From NCBI GenBank assembly GCA_002793835.1, contig PFDW01000041.1:1-9248 (forward strand): DNA of 9,248 nucleotides, given 5' to 3'. Under the pieces are notes generated by a model that saw nothing but the letters and a program-made list of their open reading frames with translations, did not search any database and had not been told where the DNA came from. Shown piece after piece: positions 1 through 5,431 of the stretch. The DNA comes from Candidatus Portnoybacteria bacterium CG10_big_fil_rev_8_21_14_0_10_36_7 (GTDB lineage Bacteria; Patescibacteriota; Minisyncoccia; Portnoybacterales; PFDW01). Each line of letters opens with the position of its first letter. Position 1 is the stretch's first letter. A program made the position numbers and the translations under genes.

Positions 1-386
1 TCTCCGCAAGCATCTTCGTTTATCTCCTGCCGCGCCTTCGATGCCATCTTCATTATTTTAAACACGAGGTCAGGCAAATCCTGATATTTTTCAAGATGCT
101 CAGGTTTAAAATAATCTCCCCATATAACCCTTATCTGTTGTTTAACTATTTCCGCATGATCTTCTTTAACCTTCGTTAGGCGTGATATCTGATGCATAAC
201 ATTTTTACTCTCAACGCTTTTCCCTGAGTCAATATTTAGCTCATTTATCATTCTTGTCATCCTAAGTACTGTATGTGCAGCCATTTGTGCCTCGTGGGGG
301 TCATAAATTCCGCATGGAATATCGCAATGGGCATAAACAAGTTTAGGCGCGAATATATAATCAATTAGTATTAAAATTCTTTTCAT
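1..386 (-). CDS. sodN: Nickel superoxide dismutase (3' end cut by window edge)
   Basis: Converts superoxide to oxygen and hydrogen peroxide using a nickel ion held by the N-terminal hook. I translated this frame by hand: 128 codons run off the left edge. Seen: leader of 19 residues ending FAPKLVYA, then HCDIPCGIYDP, matching the NiSOD hook (mature His1, Cys2, Cys6, Tyr9; here H20, C21, C25, Y28). Further on are the family-typical WGDYFKPEHLEKY segment and a helical C-terminal part. The leader resembles the propeptide of the Streptomyces enzyme (also FAPK before the mature His), which SodX-type peptidases remove; no sodX lies in the window. The start is the ATG at 384-386, with only a weak GAGAG upstream. 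It lies 34 bp after the membrane protein gene, so it is probably the third gene of the SDR operon. Family NiSODs are about 130-150 residues with leader, so little is missing. Identification is firm. Confidence 0.93.
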   Translation of the reverse strand, partial: MKRILILIDYIFAPKLVYAHCDIPCGIYDPHEAQMAAHTVLRMTRMINELNIDSGKSVESKNVMHQISRLTKVKEDHAEIVKQQIRVIWGDYFKPEHLEKYQDLPDLVFKIMKMASKARQEINEDACG

Positions 387-420
387 GATACTCTCAGGTA
401 TAAACAAGGAGCTATATGGA

Positions 421-1089
421 CTATTTTACCAGAGGGAGTAAATACCTCTTGTCGTATGAGATTACATTTCTTAACAGTTTTATCTTAGCAAGCAGTGCAA
501 AAACATTGTTGCCAAATATGTAGCTTGCCGAAATTCCCAAAGCAAAAATTGATCTTTCCAGAATTACAACAGGAATTAAGCTTTGCCAAACCAAAGCAGG
601 CATATTAAAAGCCCAAACCCAAATTGCTCCCCCTACAGCATGGGCGGTAAAAGTCGAACCGTAGGCCTTTAATATCAAAAACCTGTTTTTGAAAGGATAC
701 GTAATAAGAGGAATTAACCAGAAAAGCGAATAGTACCATACGGACCGGCCAACCGGATTAAGATTATACGAGACAATAGCTAAAACGGGAATAATCAACT
801 GTTTCTTATCCGATTTGGAAAAATACCAAACGGCAAAAAGGGTAGGGAACAATCGTATAAGAGCACCCTTGTCGAAACTGTCAAATCCATGGAAAAACAG
901 ATTTACAACCTGAATAACAAATACGGATATTATTCCAAAACTGTTACCGGCCAAAGCCCCGGATGTCGGAGCAAAAAGGTCAAAAAGTGTAAATTTAACC
1001 CTTGAACCCGCGAGTGTATTTACCGGTATCTGAAGAAGTACAAACCCTACTATTGAAAAAATTGCCAAAAAAAATATTTTATTTCTCAT
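421..1089 (-). CDS. Polytopic membrane protein, possibly ECF S-component-like
   Basis: 222 residues, almost entirely hydrophobic. I see about six or seven membrane segments, near residues 5-25, 36-66, 78-90, 98-110, 118-133, 150-162 and 166-192. A conserved-looking stretch lies at 33-48 (FTLFDLFAPTSGALAG) and another around TFTAHAVGGAIW (146-157). Size, topology and the short Gly/Ala-rich helices resemble substrate-binding S components of ECF vitamin transporters, but no diagnostic motif confirms this and no EcfA/EcfT gene is in view. Its ATG overlaps the SDR stop as ATGA (1086-1089), so the two are translationally coupled; sodN follows after 34 bp. The partner SDR looks pteridine-reductase-like, so a pterin or other cofactor substrate is conceivable, as inference only. 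It could equally be an unrelated CPR integral membrane family. Confidence 0.85.
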   Translation of the reverse strand: MRNKIFFLAIFSIVGFVLLQIPVNTLAGSRVKFTLFDLFAPTSGALAGNSFGIISVFVIQVVNLFFHGFDSFDKGALIRLFPTLFAVWYFSKSDKKQLIIPVLAIVSYNLNPVGRSVWYYSLFWLIPLITYPFKNRFLILKAYGSTFTAHAVGGAIWVWAFNMPALVWQSLIPVVILERSIFALGISASYIFGNNVFALLAKIKLLRNVISYDKRYLLPLVK

Positions 1090-1814
1090 TTACTTTGTGC
1101 AAGTCCCGGTATAAATGCTCCGGCAACTTCAATATTTGCTCCATTTATATAATATGCGTCCTCCGAAATCAAGAATCGAAGAGTTTTATACACATCTTCA
1201 TAGCTAGCGGATCTTCCCATCGGAAATTGCTTGGCGTCAAAAATATCTTCAGCCATCGAAGCGGGGGAGATCATATTTATATGTATTCCATACCCCGCTT
1301 CCTCCCAAGCCATTATTTTAGTCAAATTGTAAAGGCCGTTTTTTGCCATAAAATACGTCGCCGACTTTTCCCTGATAGTAAACACGTCTGCGCCTACCGT
1401 CCCCATATTAATAATGTGGCCCTTTCTATTTTGTTTCATCCCCCGAAGAACGGCTCTCGAGCAATACAAGGAACTTAAGATATTGGATTCCAGAATATCC
1501 TTAAATTCTCTGTTAGTAGTTTCTGAAAATTTTTTATAAATAAAATTACCGACATTATTAACAAGAAGGTCTATAGACCTAAAGTCCTTTAAAATTTTCC
1601 CGAAAGCGGTATTTACTTCCCCCTCCTTTGTTAAATCAGCCTGAACCAGTACAGAGTCGGGGGATTTTTTTTTAACTTCAGAAATGGTTTTATCGGCTTC
1701 CGTTCTGTTAGTATTAAAGTGTAAAGCAACCCTAAATCCTTCATTCGCAAGAGAAACGGCTAAATATTTACCTAGTCCCTTTGCGCTTCCTGTAACAATA
1801 GCGGTTTTTTCCAT
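1086..1814 (-). CDS. Short-chain dehydrogenase/reductase, FabG/pteridine-reductase-like
   Basis: NAD(P)H-dependent oxidoreductase with a Rossmann fold, 242 residues, normal length for a classical SDR. Seen: cofactor motif TGSAKGLG at 8-15 (the Lys before the Gly, and Arg37 after strand 2, favour NADPH), NNVG at 86-89, structural/catalytic Asn111, and YxxxK as Y154-FMA-K158, followed by INMISPA near 179-185. The position of the catalytic Ser (GS in FabG) reads MGTVG, so Thr139 seems to replace Ser, a conservative but uncommon change. Overall it reads like FabG or the pteridine reductase/FolM group; substrate cannot be fixed from sequence. It is the first gene of a minus-strand operon with the membrane protein and sodN. 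No Shine-Dalgarno site precedes the ATG, and a promoter sits so close that the mRNA is probably nearly leaderless. Confidence 0.9.
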   Translation of the reverse strand: MEKTAIVTGSAKGLGKYLAVSLANEGFRVALHFNTNRTEADKTISEVKKKSPDSVLVQADLTKEGEVNTAFGKILKDFRSIDLLVNNVGNFIYKKFSETTNREFKDILESNILSSLYCSRAVLRGMKQNRKGHIINMGTVGADVFTIREKSATYFMAKNGLYNLTKIMAWEEAGYGIHINMISPASMAEDIFDAKQFPMGRSASYEDVYKTLRFLISEDAYYINGANIEVAGAFIPGLAQSK

Positions 1815-1823
1815 CGGTCTAGT

Positions 1824-1852
1824 ATTAAATCAAATTTTGACGAATGCATCAA
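1824..1852 (-). promoter_or_regulatory. Promoter of the SDR-membrane protein-sodN operon
   Basis: Read on the minus strand: TTGATG (1852-1847), 17-bp spacer, TTTAAT (1829-1824), one mismatch from the -10 consensus. Only 9 nt separate the -10 box from the SDR ATG at 1814, so the predicted start site lies within about 3 nt of the start codon. It interleaves with the divergent promoter on the plus strand. Confidence 0.5.
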
Positions 1853-1866
1853 TTTTGAAATATAGT
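1837..1866 (+). promoter_or_regulatory. Promoter of the anchored Ser/Pro-linker protein gene
   Basis: TTGACG (1837-1842), 18-bp spacer, TATAGT (1861-1866). Both boxes are close to consensus. The expected start site, near 1873, is about 3 nt before the GTG at 1876, again giving an almost leaderless message. The direct repeat AATTTTGA (1833-1840 and 1851-1858) lies across both divergent promoters and could be an operator. Confidence 0.5.
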
Positions 1867-1875
1867 TTGAAAGAA

Positions 1876-2424
1876 GTGAATAAAGTTCGGTTTATATTTT
1901 TCATCTTAATTATTGCAACTGCCTCCTTGCTCACATACTTTTTTTCCAAGAATAAAGACTTATTAAACAAAACAGACACTACTGTTAATTCAAGTAGGGA
2001 AGTCACCGCGCTTCCTACCTCAAGCCCGTCAGAAGCAAGTTCTTCTCCGGTTGCATCTCCTCCAAACCTAAATCCGCAACAAGTGCAAACAGTAATCAGG
2101 AATTTGGTTAATTCTAAAAATTATAAAGGTTTACAGCCATATATGGCCACTCCCGCAGTTCTGGTTACCCTGGCTTCCAGTGACTGCTGCGGAAACCTGA
2201 CCCCTGAAGAAACAACAACCCAAATGGCTTACCTGAATAGTGGGGTACCGTTTGAGTTTAACCAGGAATCCAGCCAAGTTAAAAGTTTAAAATCGCAAAA
2301 TATTAAATTATCAGCCTATTTCGTAGGCATATCGACAAAAAATCAAATCGTAGTTTCATTCAAGCTCAACCAGAAAGGTCAAATTGAGGAAGTAGAAATG
2401 GCTGCTAGCTATGAACTTTACTGA
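1876..2424 (+). CDS. Membrane-anchored hypothetical protein with Ser/Pro-rich linker
   Basis: I do not recognise a named family. From the GTG at 1876 it is 182 residues: one N-terminal membrane segment (about 5-23, preceded by K/R, so C-terminus outside), a Ser/Thr/Pro-rich linker (about 33-64), then a compact C-terminal domain of about 115 residues (67-182) beginning with a helix and holding a vicinal cysteine pair (SSDCCGNLTPEE, Cys104-105), ending in beta-like segments. It is probably an extracytoplasmic domain on a flexible stalk. The frame is open back to 1684, but that part is antisense to the SDR and lies upstream of the promoter, so I rejected it. TTG at 1867 is an alternative start. 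The stop overlaps the stop of the convergent glycosidase gene by 7 bp. Confidence 0.75.
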   Translation: MNKVRFIFFILIIATASLLTYFFSKNKDLLNKTDTTVNSSREVTALPTSSPSEASSSPVASPPNLNPQQVQTVIRNLVNSKNYKGLQPYMATPAVLVTLASSDCCGNLTPEETTTQMAYLNSGVPFEFNQESSQVKSLKSQNIKLSAYFVGISTKNQIVVSFKLNQKGQIEEVEMAASYELY

Positions 2425-3512
2425 TTCACCAAAGTAATGTTTTCAATCGTGCGAATCCACGAATTATCGCCGTTTTTAGCCCTGAATTGCCAAAAGTGTG
2501 CTCCCCATAAACCTATTGATTTGATCCCGTACGACTCAAGAAACCTATTTCCCTTATTTATATCTTCCGCAGTAAAAGAAAAACGCTCGAAACGAGCATA
2601 ACTTAAATCCCTGATATAAGGCTCCGCCTGCATCTCCATAATCCAAAACCCGGCACCTTTTTCTTCGGCCTTTTTCATGAAAGTTACATAAGGGGGAGAA
2701 AACAGCGGCCACGATTGCACAGGCCAAGTTAAAAAATCAGGCCAGGGAATTTTTATATCTGAACCAGCAATTTGAAAAGCAACTAAGTGTGGTCCTTCCG
2801 TTTTAAAATAAGCGTTAGTAGAATAAACGTCCCCTGGTTTTAGGATCGAAATAAGACCTAACCAATCCCTGTCGAAATACCATCCGGCAGAGTGGTTCAA
2901 TATTACAGGACGCTTCCGAAAGTCGGCAGACCTTACAACCTCTACCTCTTTCCCAACCAAATCAACTGAAACGGATATTCCTCTCGGATCACCCAATAAC
3001 GGTTCGTTCTCAACCTGCCAATAAGAAATATTCGGATAATTTGAAAGTTCTTCGACAAGTTTTCTATCAACTGCGAGAAGTTCATCGGCGACGGAATGAC
3101 TAGGAGTTAATCTTTGTCCGAATTTGATTTTTGCTTGCAACTCAGCCGGTAAGTGCGTCTCGGGATAATATGGAGTTTTTGCTCCGAGAGCAATAACAAC
3201 TTTTACATTTCTTTTCTCGGCTTCCTCAATGGCGAACTTCAAATCATCAATTTTCAAATTGCCGTTTTCATCAGTCATTAAGTCCCAAAAGAAAGACAAT
3301 CTAACCCAATCAGGCTTAATTTCATCTAGTAGTTTTTTGTAATCCTCTTTGGGGTCAAGTCCATACCAGCCGGCCTGCTCAAAACTGTAAGAAACACCAT
3401 AAGCAGGTTTATATTCACTTTTCACCACTTTATTTGGTATTGGGTTTGCAAAGGCATTCGCAAAAATAATGCAAATTAATAGTAATAAAACCAAAACAGT
3501 TCTAATTAACAT
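2418..3512 (-). CDS. Secreted clan GH-A (TIM-barrel) glycoside hydrolase
   Basis: Predicted exported glycosidase of 364 residues, from the ATG at 3510-3512. Seen: a signal peptide (residues 1-22, Arg then a Leu/Ile-rich core, ending AFA before NPIP); strand-2-like segment PDWVRLSFFW; acid/base motif WQVENEP, with Glu170 the likely proton donor after strand 4; nucleophile segment WIMEMQAEPY with Glu293 (Glu297 as the less likely alternative) at strand 7; and an aromatic strand-8 segment LWGAHFWQF near the C-terminus. This architecture fits clan GH-A (GH5/GH39/GH42-like); exact family and sugar specificity cannot be told. The frame is open upstream to a TTG at 3537-3539, but the ATG gives a textbook signal peptide and lies 6 nt after a perfect TATAAT, so the ATG is preferred. 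It converges on the anchored protein gene with a 7-bp stop overlap. Confidence 0.85.
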   Translation of the reverse strand: MLIRTVLVLLLLICIIFANAFANPIPNKVVKSEYKPAYGVSYSFEQAGWYGLDPKEDYKKLLDEIKPDWVRLSFFWDLMTDENGNLKIDDLKFAIEEAEKRNVKVVIALGAKTPYYPETHLPAELQAKIKFGQRLTPSHSVADELLAVDRKLVEELSNYPNISYWQVENEPLLGDPRGISVSVDLVGKEVEVVRSADFRKRPVILNHSAGWYFDRDWLGLISILKPGDVYSTNAYFKTEGPHLVAFQIAGSDIKIPWPDFLTWPVQSWPLFSPPYVTFMKKAEEKGAGFWIMEMQAEPYIRDLSYARFERFSFTAEDINKGNRFLESYGIKSIGLWGAHFWQFRAKNGDNSWIRTIENITLVNQ

Positions 3513-3518
3513 GAAAAA

Positions 3519-3524
3519 ATTATA
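3519..3524 (-). promoter_or_regulatory. Perfect -10 box TATAAT, leaderless glycosidase transcript
   Basis: On the minus strand TATAAT is followed by six bases and then the ATG at 3512, so a start site 7 nt downstream would be the A of the ATG itself. No convincing -35 box is seen and no Shine-Dalgarno site lies between. Confidence 0.55.
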
Positions 3525-3577
3525 ACCTTTTTCATACAAGCGACTTAATTATTTTTTTAAAAAATTTAAAATGTATG

Positions 3578-3583
3578 TATACT
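3578..3583 (+). promoter_or_regulatory. Candidate -10 box of the HPS-like gene
   Basis: TATACT ends 16 nt before the ATG at 3600, predicting a 5' leader of about 10 nt with no Shine-Dalgarno sequence. Upstream is an A/T run without a clear -35 box. This is a weak call. Confidence 0.35.
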
Positions 3584-3599
3584 AAATTCATCTTAATTT

Positions 3600-4394
3600 A
3601 TGTTGCAAAAAAGAAAATCACTGCTCAATCCTAAAAAAAAGTACTTGCAGGTAGCATTGAACAGCACGCTGGACGAAGCTTTTAATATTATTTCCAAACT
3701 ACCAATAAGTGAAAGAATAATTGTTGAAGCGGGCACTCCGCTTATTAAAAAATACGGAGAGGAAGGAATTTTTAAGGTTAAACAATGGTATCAAATGCAC
3801 ATAGACGGGGAAGCATTAACCAGAAGTTCCTTAACTAAGCCAGTTTCCATAAACTCACTTTTTAAATCTTATTTCAGAAATACACCAAGCATGAAAAAGG
3901 TGAAAATTAGCGAATATGAAGCCTATGTCGTTGCCGACTTAAAAACCATGGATCGTGGAGAAACAGAAGTCGATATAGCCGTTTCAGGAGGTGCCAACGC
4001 GGCAATAGCTCTTGGTAATGCTCCTTCTGAAACACTTGATGCTTTTATTTTAAAGTGTGATGAAAACGGAATTGACTCCATGATAGATATGATGAACGTA
4101 GGCTATCCTCTTTCGGTACTTAGAGGTTTGAAAAGATTGCCGACAGTTGTTATTTTGCACCGTGGTGTTGATGAGGAAAGATTTAATAAGGAAAAGCAGA
4201 TACCCTTATACGAAATTCGAAGGATTAAAGGAAATTACGACATAATGATCTCGATAGCCGGAGGGGATACAATCCGGGAAGTTCAGAGGTCGGTTTTCAA
4301 TGATGCTGATATAGTAATTGCTTGGAAAGGTTTTTATGAAAGCTCAGAACAAACCGGGATACTTGCAGATCAGTTTCTAAAAATAATTAAATAA
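3600..4394 (+). CDS. OMPDC-superfamily barrel, 3-hexulose-6-phosphate-synthase-like
   Basis: 264 residues of the orotidine-phosphate-decarboxylase/HPS/KGPDC superfamily. Seen: strand 1 YLQVAL (15-20), strand 2 VEAGTPLI (42-49, as in HPS ELGTPLI, Glu43), strand 3 with the hallmark D-x-K-x-x-D as DLKTMDRG (Asp113, Lys115, Asp118), strand 4 GANAAIALGNAPSETL, strand 6 ILHRGVDEE, and SIAGGDTI near the C-terminus. HPS joins formaldehyde and ribulose 5-phosphate, or in reverse supplies pentose phosphate in organisms lacking the oxidative pentose pathway. Oddities: the Asp normally closing strand 1 (VALD) is Asn21; about 35-40 extra residues (about 60-105) separate strands 2 and 3; and the final phosphate-binding GGAI-like motif reads AWKGFY. 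So it may be a diverged subgroup with another substrate. It converges on the slipin gene with a 2-bp gap. Confidence 0.8.
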   Translation: MLQKRKSLLNPKKKYLQVALNSTLDEAFNIISKLPISERIIVEAGTPLIKKYGEEGIFKVKQWYQMHIDGEALTRSSLTKPVSINSLFKSYFRNTPSMKKVKISEYEAYVVADLKTMDRGETEVDIAVSGGANAAIALGNAPSETLDAFILKCDENGIDSMIDMMNVGYPLSVLRGLKRLPTVVILHRGVDEERFNKEKQIPLYEIRRIKGNYDIMISIAGGDTIREVQRSVFNDADIVIAWKGFYESSEQTGILADQFLKIIK

Positions 4395-4404
4395 AATTAT
4401 TTTT
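4379..4404. terminator. AT-only hairpin between convergent stops, likely bidirectional terminator
   Basis: Perfect 10-bp inverted repeat AAAAATAATT (4379-4388) and AATTATTTTT (4395-4404) with a 6-nt loop, followed by two more T on the plus strand. It contains the stop codons of both the HPS-like and slipin genes. The A-tract/T-tract shape works in both directions, although the stem has no G or C, so its strength is uncertain. Confidence 0.5.
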
Positions 4405-5149
4405 TTGTAAAAAACGAAGCTAATGATTGAATGCCCTGCATAAATTCAATCGGCAATGCAAAAATAACTGTTTTAGAAGGATCCGGGTTAATTTTTTCTA
4501 TAGTTTGCAATGTTCTTAAGGAAATTCCGGCAGGCACACCAGATAATGTTTTGGCAGCCTCAGAAAGTTTTTGAGCTGCAACTGCCTCTCCTCCTGCAGA
4601 AATAATTATCGCTCGACGTTCCCTTTCTGCTTCTGCTTGTTTGGACATTACTCGTTTCATGTCTGCAGGCAGTTCAATATCTTGAATTTTTATATCAGAA
4701 ACACCGACTCCCCAAGGTTGTGTGGCAACATCTACTATTTTCTTTATTTCCTGTGCAACTTTATCTCTTTCGGATAACAACGTATCTAATTCAATGCCCC
4801 CAATCACATCCCTTAATGCGGCCTGTGCATACGTCCCAACTGCACTTTTGAAATCTAGTATTTCCAAAACTGCCTTGTCTGCAGATTCAACCCTAAAATA
4901 AACAACAGCATTTATTCCGAGTGTGACGTTGTCTTTGGTGATTACCTCTTGCTGGGGAATATCTACTGTATCAACCCTAAGATCAACTTTCATCATTCTT
5001 TGAAGAACAGGCATAATCCAAGTCAATCCTGGTTCTCTAGTTCCTGAGTATTTACCGAGAGTAAGTACTACACCTCTTTCATACTGGTCAATAACTCTAA
5101 TACCTAATAGGAGTATAAAACCGAGAGGAATTATTAAAAGTAAAATCAT
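4397..5149 (-). CDS. Slipin / stomatin-like SPFH (band 7) membrane protein
   Basis: Membrane scaffold protein of the SPFH family, expected to form oligomeric rings or cages at the membrane. From the ATG at 5147-5149 it is 250 residues: an N-terminal hydrophobic segment (about 2-18), then the SPFH domain beginning IDQYERGVVLTLGKY, with typical GLTWIMPVLQRMMKVDLRVDTVDIP, TKDNVTLGINAVVYFRV and ALRDVIGG, then the charged helix KQAEAERERRAIIISAGGEAVAAQKL and an oligomerisation tail near VIFALPIEFMQGI. Length matches bacterial/archaeal slipins. The frame is open to a TTG at 5173, but the ATG puts the hydrophobic segment at the N-terminus. Slipins often pair with an NfeD protease partner; none is next to it, although a different membrane metalloprotease is the divergent neighbour. 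Family call is firm, cellular role unknown. Confidence 0.92.
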   Translation of the reverse strand: MILLLIIPLGFILLLGIRVIDQYERGVVLTLGKYSGTREPGLTWIMPVLQRMMKVDLRVDTVDIPQQEVITKDNVTLGINAVVYFRVESADKAVLEILDFKSAVGTYAQAALRDVIGGIELDTLLSERDKVAQEIKKIVDVATQPWGVGVSDIKIQDIELPADMKRVMSKQAEAERERRAIIISAGGEAVAAQKLSEAAKTLSGVPAGISLRTLQTIEKINPDPSKTVIFALPIEFMQGIQSLASFFTKK

Positions 5150-5161
5150 AAACTTACATTT

Positions 5162-5190
5162 AATATGATACAAAGCCTAAATTATTGCAA
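5162..5190 (-). promoter_or_regulatory. Candidate slipin promoter
   Basis: On the minus strand TTGCAA (5190-5185), 17-bp spacer, CATATT (5167-5162); each box matches consensus at four of six positions. The expected leader is about 5 nt, without a Shine-Dalgarno site. Confidence 0.35.
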
Positions 5191-5219
5191 GATAAAAGTT
5201 AAATCTACCAAACATTTTG

Positions 5220-5327
5220 CCGCTACGTAGATGATGCTAGAACTTTTTGGGTTCAGAATCAAAATAACTTTTTTGCAAATTAGCAATTTAGTAGGGATTG
5301 ACTGCTAGTTTATTAGTGACGTAGCGG
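5220..5327. repeat. Intergenic segment bounded by 9-bp perfect inverted repeats
   Basis: CCGCTACGT (5220-5228) and ACGTAGCGG (5319-5327) are exact inverted copies 90 bp apart in the 282-bp slipin/protease intergenic region. TTTTG flanks the left arm (5215-5219) and recurs one base beyond the right arm (5329-5333). It could be a small non-autonomous insertion, a long-loop RNA stem ending in T5, or chance. The inner part also has a small AAATT-AGC-AATTT hairpin. I see no ORF in this intergenic region. Confidence 0.4.
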
Positions 5328-5388
5328 TTTTTGTATAAGGTTGTCGGGCAAAAAGATGTTTATTCATACGTAACGAAGTCAACAAAAT

Positions 5389-5418
5389 TTGCTTTTACCT
5401 ATATTATAGGTTCATAAT
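5389..5418 (+). promoter_or_regulatory. Candidate protease promoter
   Basis: TTGCTT (5389-5394), 18-bp spacer, CATAAT (5413-5418), giving a leader of about 6 nt to the ATG at 5432. The spacer contains the near-perfect palindrome CCTATATTATAGG (5398-5410), well placed to act as an operator. Confidence 0.4.
5401..5417 (+). repeat. Shared 17-bp element, copy 1 (protease promoter)
   Basis: ATATTATAGGTTCATAA. It matches 16 of 17 bases with the same-strand copy at 8525-8541, upstream of the convergent partner gene. It overlaps the palindrome at 5398-5410, so it may be a shared regulator site. Its AT-richness makes chance similarity possible. Confidence 0.45.
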
Positions 5419-5431
5419 TTGCCTTATCTGA

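Noticed and set aside
1002..1478. 158-residue plus-strand open frame
   Set aside because: Antisense to the SDR and membrane protein genes, with unnatural Cys/His/Ser-rich composition and no motif.
1684..1875. N-terminal extension of the anchored protein gene from an ATG at 1684
   Set aside because: It is antisense to the SDR start, precedes the promoter at 1837-1866, and would bury the membrane anchor behind about 64 residues.
3513..3539. TTG start for the glycosidase gene
   Set aside because: It adds nine residues before a clean signal peptide and lies upstream of the TATAAT box.
4571..4777. Small plus-strand open frame, and similar ones at 6217-6480 (-), 7068-7253 (-) and 8168-8365 (+)
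   Set aside because: Each lies antisense within a well-supported gene and has low-complexity, motif-free translation.
5150..5173. TTG start for the slipin gene
   Set aside because: It adds polar residues before the membrane segment and no ribosome binding site supports it; not fully excluded.
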